Notes under the pieces: model-generated | The model's input: only the letters and a program-made list of their open reading frames with translations | What the model was told of the DNA's origin: nothing | The model's database searches: none | Assembly: GCA_964644845.1 (NCBI GenBank) | Contig: CAZXXS010000109.1 | Coordinates: forward strand, 15,753 to 79,752 | DNA length: 64,000 nucleotides | Source of the DNA: Geothermovivens sp964644845 | GTDB lineage: Bacteria > Zhuqueibacterota > Zhuqueibacteria > Oleimicrobiales > Geothermoviventaceae | Direction: 5' to 3' | Position numbers and translations under genes: made by a program | Shown: in pieces, positions 19,176 to 28,552 of the stretch | How the letters are laid out: each line of letters starts with the position of its first letter | Numbering within the stretch: the stretch's first letter is position 1

Positions 19176-20093
19176 TCAGCGGCTAATTACGCCGACTCTT
19201 GGCGCCGGTACAACGTGGAAAGACGGGCGGTCGACCTCCACAACCCGAAGATTCAGCCGGTCGTCGTCGATCTCGATCAGGTTGAAACGCATGCGGCGTC
19301 GATCAGTGCGGTCCAGGGTACCCCCACCGTTCATGCAGGCCTGGCCTTGACGCTGGTAAAAGCACGACTCGTGCAAATGCCCGTGCAGCACGAGCCGAAC
19401 GTCGTGACCACGAAACAGGCGCACAACGTGGCGTTTTTCTTTGAGACGGCCAGCGTGTCGCTCGAGTTTGTGCAGCGTGCTGCGGTTGCGCGTCGTGTCG
19501 GACCACGCGCAGCGCCCCAGGTGGTGGTGCATGGCCACAAATTTTATTTTGTCGCGGTAAAGATAGCTGCCGAGCACTTCCCGAAGAGCCTCCCGTCGCG
19601 ACCCTTCAATAGCTCCTTTGGATCCAAAGGGATTGGCGACAGGTGAGTACGCGCCTACGGAATTCACACCGACAAGAACAACCGGGCCAACCGTCTTCGC
19701 GTACACGGATCGATCACCGTGGAGGGGAAAGTGAACACCGCGGAGTGTTTCGTCAAACACCTGGTAGAACTCGACAACCGCCGACTTCACGTCTACACGT
19801 GCACACCGCTTTGGAAATGCGAGAACCTCACCGGGAGTGGCAACTGTGCCGTAAATGTCGTGGTTCCCAACGACGACACTCAATTTAGTGGCGTCCAGCA
19901 AGTCGTAGGCCAGGAACAAGTCCCTAAGCAGCCAAAGGTCTTCCACTCTGCCCGTGTGGGACAAGTCTCCCGTAATCACAACATGATGCGCCCCCGCCTC
20001 AAGTGCTTCGTTCAACAAACGTTGTACGTCGTCTAAACGCCGTCCTGGCCGTGCCGCGTTAACGTGCAAGTCAGAGAGATGAGCGATTTTCAT
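19176..20093 (-). CDS. Calcineurin-like metallophosphoesterase
   Basis: 305 residues from ATG 20093. The start is set by the conserved N-terminus MKIAHLSDLHV; a longer upstream frame is unconserved. All five metallophosphoesterase motifs are present: DLHVN, GDLSHTG, GNHD, MHHHLG and HGHLHES. The substrate could be a cyclic nucleotide, nucleotide sugar or phosphodiester; Icc/CpdA-like and LpxH-like enzymes share this fold. A class III nucleotide cyclase lies 14 kb away but there is no operon link. The gene converges with amzA. Confidence 0.9.
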   Translation of the reverse strand: MKIAHLSDLHVNAARPGRRLDDVQRLLNEALEAGAHHVVITGDLSHTGRVEDLWLLRDLFLAYDLLDATKLSVVVGNHDIYGTVATPGEVLAFPKRCARVDVKSAVVEFYQVFDETLRGVHFPLHGDRSVYAKTVGPVVLVGVNSVGAYSPVANPFGSKGAIEGSRREALREVLGSYLYRDKIKFVAMHHHLGRCAWSDTTRNRSTLHKLERHAGRLKEKRHVVRLFRGHDVRLVLHGHLHESCFYQRQGQACMNGGGTLDRTDRRRMRFNLIEIDDDRLNLRVVEVDRPSFHVVPAPRVGVISR

Positions 20094-20871
20094 CCGGTTT
20101 AGTCCAACCGTTCCTTTCGGGCTCTTCCGGTCTCTCAGCGTACTTCTGCAACACCGTCTGGAAAGCCACCAACTTGCGCCTTGCCGCAACGGAGTGTCTC
20201 GGCTACCGGTGGATTTGTCCTTTCCAGGTGTGCTTTCTCCTTCGATGCCCCCTCTGCCCCAAAGATTCTGCTTTTTAAGCCACGGGCTGTACCACGTACC
20301 TACCAGTGTGCCACGGGACACACGGACATTTCTATTTTCGGCTCAAAGAACGGTTCCCAAAGGCATTTTGTCACGAGCCACTGGGCCACAGTTGGTTCTG
20401 CTGGCACCAGGTCCAACACCAGCTTTTACCAAGCCTCAGCGACAGGATGCGGGTAAAGCCTCAAGGCGGCTCAGGATCGCTCACTTCAGCAACCGGAGCG
20501 AGTGAAGGTGAACCCAAGGCGCCGGAGCGAAACCGCTTTACCCGATGGCGGCGACCGCAACGTCTGCCCAGGAAACCCGGAGAACCGCGGGGCGTGTGGC
20601 AGGAACCAGGACACTTGCGCCGGCGGAAGCCCAAGCCTGCCTCGACCGCCACGGAAACCAAGGCAAAGAACCTGCGAGGGAAAAATAAACAACCGAAGAA
20701 CAAGGCACATTCCCGATCCTCCGAAGCCTTTTGGGCAAAGAGGCGTCTGCAAGTTCCCACGGGGAAGTAGGGGATTCACAACGGTGGACCATCTTGAAAT
20801 TGCCAGCGTGAAGTCGTAGATTGCGGGCGTTTCCCGTTTGCACTGGTTGACTGAGAACACGGGAGGTTCAA
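20094..20871. other. Divergent intergenic region
   Basis: 778 bases between the divergent metallophosphoesterase and glycosidase-like genes. The right end holds a good promoter (20794-20822). The remainder shows no gene; several long open frames lack start signals. Confidence 0.45.
20794..20822 (+). promoter_or_regulatory. Sigma-70-type promoter of the glycosidase-like gene
   Basis: TTGAAA (20794-20799) and TAGATT (20817-20822) with a 17-base spacer, giving a start near 20829. The GGGAGG just before ATG 20872 completes a short leader. Confidence 0.6.
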
Positions 20872-23745
20872 ATGCGGATTCTCCTCAGATGGGCGCTTCT
20901 CGTCCTGTCGACTCCGGTTCTCTTGACATCCCCTGCTGTACCAAGCTCGGTCTGGATCCAGGCTGAAGGGCCGGCAGCGTCACCGATCCAACACGGCGCC
21001 CGGGTTCTGCAAGAGAAGCTTTTGACGCTCGGTTACAAGGTGAACACTGGCGACCGGTCGGACAGCACCGTTGTTCGCGTGCTTCTTGCCGAGTGGGGCA
21101 GCGACGAGGTTCAGGCTTGGCGCCGCAAGTTGATCCGGGCCGTCCCCAATCGCCCGGAGTCATTTCTCGTTCTTCCGTTGCCGCAGGAACGCACGGTGCT
21201 GGTCCTCGGCTCCGACGCCGTCGGCACGATGTACGGAGCCTACAACGTGGCCGAGCAGGCAGCCCACGCCCGGGTCCCTGGAGATCTTACCCGAATTGTG
21301 AAAGCCAGGGTGGATTCCCCTTTCGTCGAACTGCGGGGTGTGAACATTTTCCTCCAGACTGATGCCCTGGAGGACCTGGCATCCTGGTACCACAGCGAGC
21401 GATTTTGGGAAAAGTACCTGGATTTCCTCTCTTGGTGTCGCTTCAACTTTCTTGACGTCCACGGCATGTACGGCATTTACAACACCGATTTCCCAAATGC
21501 TTTCACGTACCTGGTGAAATCTAAAAGCTACCCGCAGGTCGGCTGTTCCGCTGCAAAGGCCGCTCGAAACCTGCAGATGTTCAAACGCATCGTTGCACTT
21601 GCCCGGGAACGGGGCATCCGCGTCGGCTTCATGAATTACAACGCCTCCGCTCACGTTGGCCAGCCTCCACCTGGCAAGAACCGTCGCTGGCCCCGACGCT
21701 GGGGTAAGCCACTTTCCGGAAAGGACCTGGTCCGGTACACGCGGGAGGTCACCCAGGAACTCGTCAGGCAGGTGCCCGACCTGTGGATCTTCGGCTTCCG
21801 AATTGGCGAATCCGGAAAGGACGTCGACTTCTACCGCAACACCTACCTGGCGGCGCTGCGTGACGCTGGTCGCACAGACATGCGGATTTACACACGCAGC
21901 TGGCTCACCACCAAGGAGCGCGTCACGACACTGGCAGAAGACGTTGTGAGTCCTTTCTACGTGGAAGTGAAGTACAACGGCGAACAACTTGGGCCACCTT
22001 ACCACGCCATTCTGGATCCCCGCCCGTGGCCCTGGAATCCGAGCTACTCGTACGAAGCCTACTCCGACCGTCCTCAGAACTACCGAATTATCTGGCAAGT
22101 ACGTGCAAACGGAACACATCGGATTTTCCACTGGGGTGACCCGGATTTTGTACGTCGGGCAGTGCGAACTTTCCCGTTTGCCGGCGCAGCTGGGTTTTCC
22201 CTGGAGCCGATGCAAGCTTACTACCCGTGGAACGACTTCTACCACAACACTGCCCGAGTGGACCACGCTTTCTTCACTTGGGGCTACCAGCGGGACTGGC
22301 TCTGGAACTTGCTTTGGGGGCGACTTTCCTACAACCCAAACGAGGCTGCCCAGGTCTGGATAAGCGAGTTCGTACACCGCTTCGGCAAGGGAGGGCCGGA
22401 AGTATTCGAAGTTGAACGCTGGGCCAGTAAGGTCGTGCCGCTCGTGTACGCGTACCATTGCCTTGGACCCGACCACCGACACGACGCGCCGGAACTGGAA
22501 ACAGGCAACCAGGCTTTCGGCTACCACAACGTCCGTGTCGAGGGCGGGCTTGAGTCGTTCATTTCCGTAAAACCTCTGGACCGGAGCGTCTACCAGTCCA
22601 TCGAAGAATACGTGAGCAACCAGCTGGCCAACAAATCTGACGGACGCCACACACCCCCGGAAGTGGCCTCACGTTTGGAGTACATTGCGGCAAAGATCGA
22701 TGAACATCTGGCAAGGGCCGTCGTCAACGTCGAGCGGGGAGAGCAGGAATTCGACTGCATTCGTCTGGACGCTCTGGCCTTGCGTGAGTTGGCACTCTAC
22801 TACGCCGAAAAGATCCACGCGGCGACGGATTACGGATTTTTCCGTCGCACGGCCGATTTTCGCTTCCTGGAACAAGCTCGCCAGAAACTGCGACAAGCAA
22901 GCAACCATTGGGATGAGCTTGTGCACATCACTTCGACCCACTACCGACCGTTTGTGGATCAGCTTCGCATGCGCACGAACGAGTTCACGTGGGCCCTGGA
23001 GACGCCAAGAATTCAGGCGGACCTCCGTGAGCTGGAAGCAGCCATCGTAAACCTTCGTCACCGGGTGTGGACGTACGTGGGCCCGCCACAGCTCGGTCAC
23101 GTTCCGGTTTTCCGTTGGCGCAGAGGCCAGGCTGTACCGATCAGCTTCACCGCCCTGATGCACGGCATCGACGAGAAGCATTCTCCCAAAAAACGCCACG
23201 CGTGGCTCTTCTACCGCAGATCTGGCGAGCGTTGGCGCAAAGTAGCCCTGAAATCGACAGCAGGAAAGTACCAGTACTACGGGAGCATTCCCGCTGAAGC
23301 TGTGCACGGCAAAAGCGTGGACTACTACCTGGAGTTGCACTACGGTGAGGAAATGGTGCGCGAGCCGAAAGATGCCCCCGAGCACGTGCACACAATCGAT
23401 CTGAGCGCGGACTGGCACGACCCCGTCGTCATGTTTTCGCCTCCGCAGCCTGTGATTCCGGTCGACAGGATCACGCTGCGCATCCGGGTAGAGGATGACA
23501 GCCCTCTCAAACGGGTAGACGTAGTGTACAAGAAACTGCCCTCCACGGCAGTCTGGCATCGAAAAGGCATGAAACAGGTCGGGCCAGGAACGTATCAGGC
23601 TACGGTACCTCTGGACCATCACGGTCTTCTGTACCACTTTGAGGTCGTAGACACACACGGAAACGGCGTCGTGTTTCCTGAAGTTTGGGAGCAAACACCC
23701 TACTACGTGATCGAATCCTGGGATCCACGCACGGCAAGGCGCTGA
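20872..23745 (+). CDS. Large secreted glycoside-hydrolase-like protein
   Basis: 957 residues, ATG 20872 behind GGGAGG. A signal peptide spans about 1-24. Residues about 30-130 resemble the N-terminal alpha/beta domain that precedes the barrel in GH20- and GH67-like enzymes; the give-away is VLVLGSDAVGTMYGAYNVAEQ-type sequence near 105-125. The central part (about 145-460) is compatible with a TIM barrel, with FVELRGVNIF at its entry and many Trp/Tyr residues typical of sugar binding. A helical region follows at about 540-720. Two beta-sandwich modules (about 735-850 and 850-950) close the protein. I cannot name the GH family or catalytic acids with certainty. It probably acts on plant- or algal-type polysaccharide outside the cytoplasm. 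Confidence 0.75.
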   Translation: MRILLRWALLVLSTPVLLTSPAVPSSVWIQAEGPAASPIQHGARVLQEKLLTLGYKVNTGDRSDSTVVRVLLAEWGSDEVQAWRRKLIRAVPNRPESFLVLPLPQERTVLVLGSDAVGTMYGAYNVAEQAAHARVPGDLTRIVKARVDSPFVELRGVNIFLQTDALEDLASWYHSERFWEKYLDFLSWCRFNFLDVHGMYGIYNTDFPNAFTYLVKSKSYPQVGCSAAKAARNLQMFKRIVALARERGIRVGFMNYNASAHVGQPPPGKNRRWPRRWGKPLSGKDLVRYTREVTQELVRQVPDLWIFGFRIGESGKDVDFYRNTYLAALRDAGRTDMRIYTRSWLTTKERVTTLAEDVVSPFYVEVKYNGEQLGPPYHAILDPRPWPWNPSYSYEAYSDRPQNYRIIWQVRANGTHRIFHWGDPDFVRRAVRTFPFAGAAGFSLEPMQAYYPWNDFYHNTARVDHAFFTWGYQRDWLWNLLWGRLSYNPNEAAQVWISEFVHRFGKGGPEVFEVERWASKVVPLVYAYHCLGPDHRHDAPELETGNQAFGYHNVRVEGGLESFISVKPLDRSVYQSIEEYVSNQLANKSDGRHTPPEVASRLEYIAAKIDEHLARAVVNVERGEQEFDCIRLDALALRELALYYAEKIHAATDYGFFRRTADFRFLEQARQKLRQASNHWDELVHITSTHYRPFVDQLRMRTNEFTWALETPRIQADLRELEAAIVNLRHRVWTYVGPPQLGHVPVFRWRRGQAVPISFTALMHGIDEKHSPKKRHAWLFYRRSGERWRKVALKSTAGKYQYYGSIPAEAVHGKSVDYYLELHYGEEMVREPKDAPEHVHTIDLSADWHDPVVMFSPPQPVIPVDRITLRIRVEDDSPLKRVDVVYKKLPSTAVWHRKGMKQVGPGTYQATVPLDHHGLLYHFEVVDTHGNGVVFPEVWEQTPYYVIESWDPRTARR

Positions 23746-24060
23746 GGGTTTCTCCGGGTACTGTTTGCCAGAGGGCTCAGCGCTTCCGTGCAGAGAGCCC
23801 GGTCCCTTCCTGGGGCTCGTGGTAGTCTCCCACCCGCGGATCGGTGACCAGTGTCACAGGAAAGCTGGCAGTTGTTTAGACTGCGTCACAACCGGAAACC
23901 CGCCTTCTGTACAAGCATCTAACCTGTTGCGTAGCTGTCAACCACGAGCTTTGCCGAGCAAGAGCCATTTGGAGGCCAAGCCACCTTGGCCGCGCGGTGC
24001 ACGTTGTTGACAACAGCGCCGGGAGAAACCTAAGGACACACAACAACAGGAGGTCATCAG
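23746..24060. other. Intergenic region before the first lipoprotein gene
   Basis: 315 bases. GGGCTC/GAGCCC (23774-23801) can form a 6-bp stem with a 16-nt loop but has no T-run. TTGACA with TAAGGA 18 bases on (starting near 24008) is a weak promoter candidate for the lipoprotein gene. Confidence 0.35.
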
Positions 24061-24756
24061 ATGCGGACAACCAAGTGGCTTTCGATCTTGCTCATCACAG
24101 GTGTGATTGTGGCGGGTTGCGGCGAGAACGACAATCCAACCGCACCGAAGGAAAATGAGTCCGTGGCGCCCGAAGTAGTGCTGGTGAAGGGACCGACGTC
24201 GCAAAACACCCCTCCGACCGTTTCGGCAAGTGCAGGCATGCTGACGGCGATGGGATCTCTGGGCCAGGCCTTCTTGGGCTCGATCCAGGTTTCCCAGGCC
24301 ACCAAATCTGGCGATTCGTACGTCTGGACCTACAACAACGGCGAAGCCATTGTGACGATCGTTTCCACGCCGTCGGACAACGGGGTCAACTGGCAGGTCA
24401 AAGTAACCGGAGTTTACGACAACGTTCAGGTTAAGGACTTTGTGGTCCTGAAAGGTTACTCCGCAACAGACGGCAAGAGTGGCTGGTGGGAAGCCTACGA
24501 TCCCACCACGGGCGAAAAGCAAATGCGCTACGAATGGACCACGGACAACAACAACGCCGTCCACGCCACTCTGACCGTCTACGGTGAATCTCAAACGAAG
24601 TACGAGGTCGTCAACAACCAGGACGGCTCGGGTTCACTGGTTGTCTACGAGGGTGGTGTGAAAACGCTGCAAGCTTCGTGGCAAGCCGATGGTTCAGGAA
24701 CTTACACAGCGTGGGACCAGGACGGTAACGTAGTGGACCAGGGCAACTGGACCTGA
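24061..24756 (+). CDS. Lipoprotein of unknown function (paralogue 1)
   Basis: 231 residues; ATG 24061 follows AGGAGG. The signal peptide ends in the lipobox VAGC with Cys20. The mature protein begins with a low-complexity linker, then a beta-rich domain with repeated Trp/Tyr strands (SYVWTYNNGE, NWQVKVTG, ATLTVYG) and a C-terminal YTAWDQDGN strand. It shares several aligned blocks with the lipoprotein at 26054: W-x-V-[KR]-[VI]-[ST]-G, an LKG after about 15 residues, and a C-terminal [SQ]W block. No known family recognised. It is followed by a strong terminator. Confidence 0.85.
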   Translation: MRTTKWLSILLITGVIVAGCGENDNPTAPKENESVAPEVVLVKGPTSQNTPPTVSASAGMLTAMGSLGQAFLGSIQVSQATKSGDSYVWTYNNGEAIVTIVSTPSDNGVNWQVKVTGVYDNVQVKDFVVLKGYSATDGKSGWWEAYDPTTGEKQMRYEWTTDNNNAVHATLTVYGESQTKYEVVNNQDGSGSLVVYEGGVKTLQASWQADGSGTYTAWDQDGNVVDQGNWT

Positions 24757-24793
24757 TCGCACCTGCTCTGAAGAGTCGCAGACAGCTGTCGAA

Positions 24794-24830
24794 AGCGCCT
24801 ACGGTTGTACGCCGTAGGCGCTTTTTGTTT
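24794..24830 (+). terminator. Rho-independent terminator after the first lipoprotein gene
   Basis: An 11-bp perfect stem, AGCGCCTACGG (24794-24804) with CCGTAGGCGCT (24812-24822), around a 7-nt loop and followed by TTTTGTTT. It lies 38 bases after the stop. Confidence 0.93.
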
Positions 24831-24950
24831 GCGTTCCCGGCGCACACCCAAGGTTTCTCTCCCCTCCCGCAAAATTCCCTTGCGTAGACGGGCTGAGAGC
24901 TGCGGTTCACATTTGGGGTTGCCTGCACTTTACTCGCTGCTGACACTCCT

Positions 24951-24985
24951 GCCACCGGTTGAGCTCGTTGCAGCCGGTGGCTTTT
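24951..24985 (+). terminator. Second terminator-like hairpin
   Basis: GCCACCGG (24951-24958) pairs perfectly with CCGGTGGC (24974-24981), followed by TTTT. The 15-nt loop and short T-run make it weaker. It could be a back-up terminator or end an unseen small transcript. Confidence 0.45.
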
Positions 24986-25982
24986 CGCACATGGTTGGTG
25001 AATCCTGTCCCCCACGGCGGAAGAAGTCCCTTTTTCCCTCAGACGTCAGAAAATGCCATTCAACCCAGTCTACAGGAAAGCGGAGTGGCAAACACCGCTT
25101 GGTTCTGCTCCTGCATACGGTTCTTTTGGCGGCCAGCCAGTACACTGCGAAGCCTGCTTGCGCAAGACGTGCAGACACACCCCCAACGGCCCCCTTGCCA
25201 CCTCTGATGAACATCAGGGTAGGATTCAGGGCGCACAGGAAAACCGCGTCGCTCGAGCAAACATCCTCAGGACCGCCCACACGTACCCATCAACCGATCC
25301 CGCGCAAGGGGGGCGCGAACGAACCGGAGATCGAACGAGCTTAGCTGTCCGATCAGGACACGCGATCGAGCTTTGCTCGAGACGTCTTCATTTGGAGCCC
25401 CAAGAGCCCCAGGAAAAGACTCGGTACTGCCAGGCGCAGCTCACGGACCAACTTCACCCGCTTCTCGGGCGCGAGCTTGCCGTGTCGCGCTCCGTGGACA
25501 ACAGCCGCCCGCACCTGCCAGTCGCCATCTGAAGACATGCTGCCACCTGTCTCGCCATCAAGTAGGCTTCACCGATCGAGACGCGTCTGGGCTCGAGTCT
25601 CGCGGGTTGCAGTCGGGGCGCAGGATCCCGGGAATCACAAGCCGCGACAGTCTGCAAATCACTCTGGGTTCGACCAAGCGCATTCCGGTTCTCAGGACAA
25701 CGGCCGCCTCCCACCGCACAGCTACCGACGCCCCCGAATCCTGCCTGTCTTCACAGAGGAGGAGGTCACCGGAGGTGCCAGGGATCCGTTTGTTGCTCTA
25801 CCTTCGCCTCCAGACCGGATTCGCATTCCAGTGTGCAGAATCTCGACAAACCGGCGACCTGTAACGTTCCAAGTTGAGACAAAATTCTTCCGCAAAACAG
25901 TTCGGTGGCGCGTAGTAGCCTGAGGCACGTGTGCAAAGTGGGCTTTTCAAGGCTAAATCATGTGCTCCTGTTAGTTGTCACG

Positions 25983-25999
25983 CTGGCATCTTACTTGCG
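25983..25999 (+). promoter_or_regulatory. Sigma-54 promoter of the second lipoprotein gene
   Basis: CTGGCATC-TTAC-TTGCG: the -24 TGGCAT (25984-25989) and -12 TTGC (25995-25998) have the invariant GG-N10-GC spacing. The only departure from consensus is the last base. The start would be near 26010, leaving a leader of about 44 nt with AGGAGG before ATG 26054. Confidence 0.8.
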
Positions 26000-26053
26000 T
26001 GAGCAGGCCCCGAATGAAACCGGAAAGAATGAAGGGGCAGCAGGAGGTCAGTC

Positions 26054-26737
26054 ATGCGAAGCAAATTGGTTGTTGCGATGGTGCTCGGCTTGCTCGTGGC
26101 GGGCTGCCACGAACGCGAACCGTCGCCACTTGAACCGCAAACGAACGCGCCACCACTTCCGGTGCCGTATCAGATTGCCACTCCAAACGCTGTTCGTGCG
26201 CCTCAAGAAGTTGTGGAGGCAGCAAATCAAATCAACGCTTACACGGCTGTCATGGTACCCTACGTCACGCTGGCCCAGCAAAGCAGACCTCAGCCGACAG
26301 ACAGCGGCTGGGTGTGGCCACTGGACATGGGCATGCTTTCCGGTAAACTCGTCGCCACGCGCAAAGGTGACACGACCTACTGGGAAGTGAGAATTAGCGG
26401 CAACGATGGGTACAAGACGTACAACAACTGGTTGGCTCTGAAGGGTAAAACCTCGCCAACACACCAGCAGTGGACTCGTTACAGCGAGGATCGCGACACG
26501 CCCAGCGCCACCGTCCAAATCAGCAAGACCCCCATTGGCAATGTGTCAGTGCAGGTTAGAGCCGCCGGTACGTCGTGCCTCTACCGTGTCACGGTGGAGC
26601 CCGACAGCACCACGGTGGTGGAATGCGTACGAAACGACCACGTCATATTCAAAGCGCAGTGGAAGCCCGGTAGGGGCGGTGAGTTGGTTTCCTACGTAGC
26701 CGAGAAGGCGGCAAAGACGCTCACCTGGAGGGAGTAG
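26054..26737 (+). CDS. Lipoprotein of unknown function (paralogue 2), sigma-54 driven
   Basis: 227 residues; ATG 26054 behind AGGAGG. Lipobox VAGC with Cys18, then a proline-rich linker (PSPLEPQTNAPPLPVP) and a beta-rich domain with blocks shared with the lipoprotein at 24061 (YWEVRISG, LALKG, AQWKPG). No known family. The upstream RpoN promoter means it needs an NtrC-type activator; one is encoded at 17016-18371. Its 3' end overlaps the convergent isomerase gene by 17 bases. Confidence 0.85.
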   Translation: MRSKLVVAMVLGLLVAGCHEREPSPLEPQTNAPPLPVPYQIATPNAVRAPQEVVEAANQINAYTAVMVPYVTLAQQSRPQPTDSGWVWPLDMGMLSGKLVATRKGDTTYWEVRISGNDGYKTYNNWLALKGKTSPTHQQWTRYSEDRDTPSATVQISKTPIGNVSVQVRAAGTSCLYRVTVEPDSTTVVECVRNDHVIFKAQWKPGRGGELVSYVAEKAAKTLTWRE

Positions 26738-28133
26738 CGGCTTGTCGGGAGCTCCACTGTGGCCAGGGAGGAAACGCAAGTTCACGGAAAGGCGTGGTCT
26801 GCTGAACAACGCTCGTGTCCGAGGAAGCCAGATCGAGGGAAGCGAGCTTTGTCTTCAACACCACAATGGGAACCTGCCCACGCATGCTATCCACCACAGC
26901 GAGCACGCGTGGAAGGCCGACACGCCTTTTGAGAATTTCCGCTGCCAGGTAGTCTTTCCACACACTTACGTCCCGAAGAACCCTTGGGTGCCTGTCAAGA
27001 CCGAGGTTCCTGGCAGCTTCTACGAGAACCTCGTCACGCGCGGTCTCGAACAGAGCCCGAGACAACTGGTCAACCAGCTTCTCCGGTGAGCCAACCGACA
27101 GCCGTGTGGGCTCAACCTGCTTCAGGGCTTTTTCCACTGTCCAGCGTTGTCCCGAAAACGTCACCAGCGTGCTGTCCCGAAAATCAAATCCCGCCAGCAA
27201 GGAGTCAACTTCTTCGGGAAACAATTCGACGACACTGTCTTCCGTCGCACGCTTTTCGAGCCACCTCACAAGTTCTCCGAGAACATCCCCGTGAAGCCGA
27301 ATCTGTGCATGGCTCAGGTGTTCCCTCAAGAAACGGCTTGCTAACGCTTCTTCTTTCCTGCGCAACAGCTTGTGGCGTAGAGCGGGCGCCACGCGCTGGA
27401 AATCTTCCTCCGTGGGTTTGCCGAGCATTCGACGATCCAGCAACTGAACAACGTAGTACATTTGACCGACCCGGATCGGCTTGGAAACCTCACCCAAGCG
27501 AAGTGAGTAGGCTGCCTCTTCCAGGGCCGGGTCTGTCTCGCCCCACCGCAGTTTCCTCCGGAACTGCCCTTCGTCAAAACGACGCTTGTAACGCTCGGTA
27601 GCGAGCTCGGCAAAACTCTTCCCGGCCAAAATCCCCTGGCGAACCCACTCAGCCTCTTCCCGCGTGGCAGCGCGGTAGAATCCGACAGTCAGCTCTTCAC
27701 GCCAGCGTCGGTAAGCACGCCGGAGCTCCTGTTCGGACACCGCCGCCTTGTCGCGAACTTCGCGCAAGTAGAGTTCGCGCAGCATGGCCTGACGCCGCAC
27801 GCGATCCAGCGCATCTTGTACCGCAGCTGAGTCGACAAGCCCTTGCTTCTCTGCGTAGATTGCAGCCAATCGCTCATCGATCAAATCGCCGAGCAACCGA
27901 GCCCGGCTGGAGGTGTCTGCAAGCGCACGCAACGAATCGGCAGGCACGACGTAACGCAGTCTCCCGGCGAATTCCGTGGTCGTGATCTCGTGTCCGTCGA
28001 CTCGCGCCAGCAAATCTGGTGCGTAGACCGCCGCTTTCCGCCGGGAGCACGCGGCGGAAAGCAACACAACACTCAGAAGAAGAGCGGCCAGGATCGCAAG
28101 CCAGCGCTGCCCACGTCCCGTCGTTTTTCTCAT
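26721..28133 (-). CDS. PpiC/SurA-type peptidyl-prolyl isomerase lipoprotein
   Basis: 470 residues from ATG 28133. The N-terminus is a lipoprotein signal ending LLSAAC with Cys29, so it is membrane-anchored on the periplasmic side. A SurA-N-like helical segment (about 40-135) precedes a parvulin domain (about 150-245), with KSFAELATERY, GQFRRKLRWGETDPALEEAAYSL-type and GEVSKPIRVGQMYYVVQLLDRR-type strands; the usual QGGDLG-like loop is degenerate. A long helical C-terminus follows. It is expected to help fold outer-membrane or exported proteins. The Shine-Dalgarno is weak. It overlaps the convergent lipoprotein gene at its 3' end, and the CBS pseudogene lies 56 bases upstream on the same strand. 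Confidence 0.88.
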   Translation of the reverse strand: MRKTTGRGQRWLAILAALLLSVVLLSAACSRRKAAVYAPDLLARVDGHEITTTEFAGRLRYVVPADSLRALADTSSRARLLGDLIDERLAAIYAEKQGLVDSAAVQDALDRVRRQAMLRELYLREVRDKAAVSEQELRRAYRRWREELTVGFYRAATREEAEWVRQGILAGKSFAELATERYKRRFDEGQFRRKLRWGETDPALEEAAYSLRLGEVSKPIRVGQMYYVVQLLDRRMLGKPTEEDFQRVAPALRHKLLRRKEEALASRFLREHLSHAQIRLHGDVLGELVRWLEKRATEDSVVELFPEEVDSLLAGFDFRDSTLVTFSGQRWTVEKALKQVEPTRLSVGSPEKLVDQLSRALFETARDEVLVEAARNLGLDRHPRVLRDVSVWKDYLAAEILKRRVGLPRVLAVVDSMRGQVPIVVLKTKLASLDLASSDTSVVQQTTPFRELAFPPWPQWSSRQAATPSR

Positions 28134-28189
28134 TCGGGGTAGCAAACCTGGATGTCGTTCAACAGGTGCCGTGTCTGCACCTCCACACT

Positions 28190-28552
28190 TCACAGCATCC
28201 CTTTGACCACATCGCCGATGGAGATGAACTTTGACCAACGGCTTTCTTGCACGACCCACATGTGCCGATTCGCTGCGCCGTCCCTGTTTGCGTGACAGTT
28301 CCCAGATTGCCGCCAGAAGCAACAACGACATCCCGTGTCATCACATGACGGACTCGCCCCCATCCAGCGAGAGCCCCTTACGTCCAGTTCCACACGACGC
28401 TGCACTCGATCAGAATACCCACCGGCTTTTCGCGTTCATCGACCACGAGCACTGAGCCAACGTCGCACTGAATCATCCTGTTGGCCCCGTTCGGCCGCCC
28501 TGTGATCGACGCCGTGCACCTGTCTGTTCTCTTACTGCAGCAACTGTTGCAC
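28190..28552 (-). pseudogene. Decayed two-CBS-domain protein
   Basis: A CBS-pair gene can be read on the minus strand only by switching frames. GGAGG precedes a GTG at 28552, which reads VQQLLQ then a stop. Another frame gives ANRMIQCDVGSVLVVDEREKPVGI, interrupted after about ten residues by a stop. Then RHVMTRDVVVAS and finally, in a third frame, FISIGDVVKGML plus a stop at 28192-28190. The order and spacing match the common stand-alone CBS proteins (start, VGSVLVVD, VMTRDVV, ISIGDVVK). At least two frameshifts and two in-frame stops make it non-functional. It lies between the kamA-like gene and the isomerase gene on the same strand. Confidence 0.8.

Larger units (their letters stand above)
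24757..26053. other. Long gene-free region between the lipoprotein paralogues
   Basis: 1297 bases. The left end holds two terminator hairpins. Two small hairpins occur at 25346-25360 (TGTCC/GGACA) and 25366-25380 (TCGAGC/GCTCGA). The right end holds the sigma-54 promoter at 25983. No open frame in between has both a start signal and a recognisable product, and I could not detect a third lipoprotein copy. Confidence 0.5.

Noticed and set aside
21160..22650. 496-codon minus-strand frame under the glycosidase-like gene
   Set aside because: Same shadow effect; no start signal or family features.
25446..25466. GG-N10-GC spacing in the lipoprotein spacer
   Set aside because: The -24 element reads CGGGCG, with three mismatches to TGGCAC, and there is no gene downstream at the right distance.
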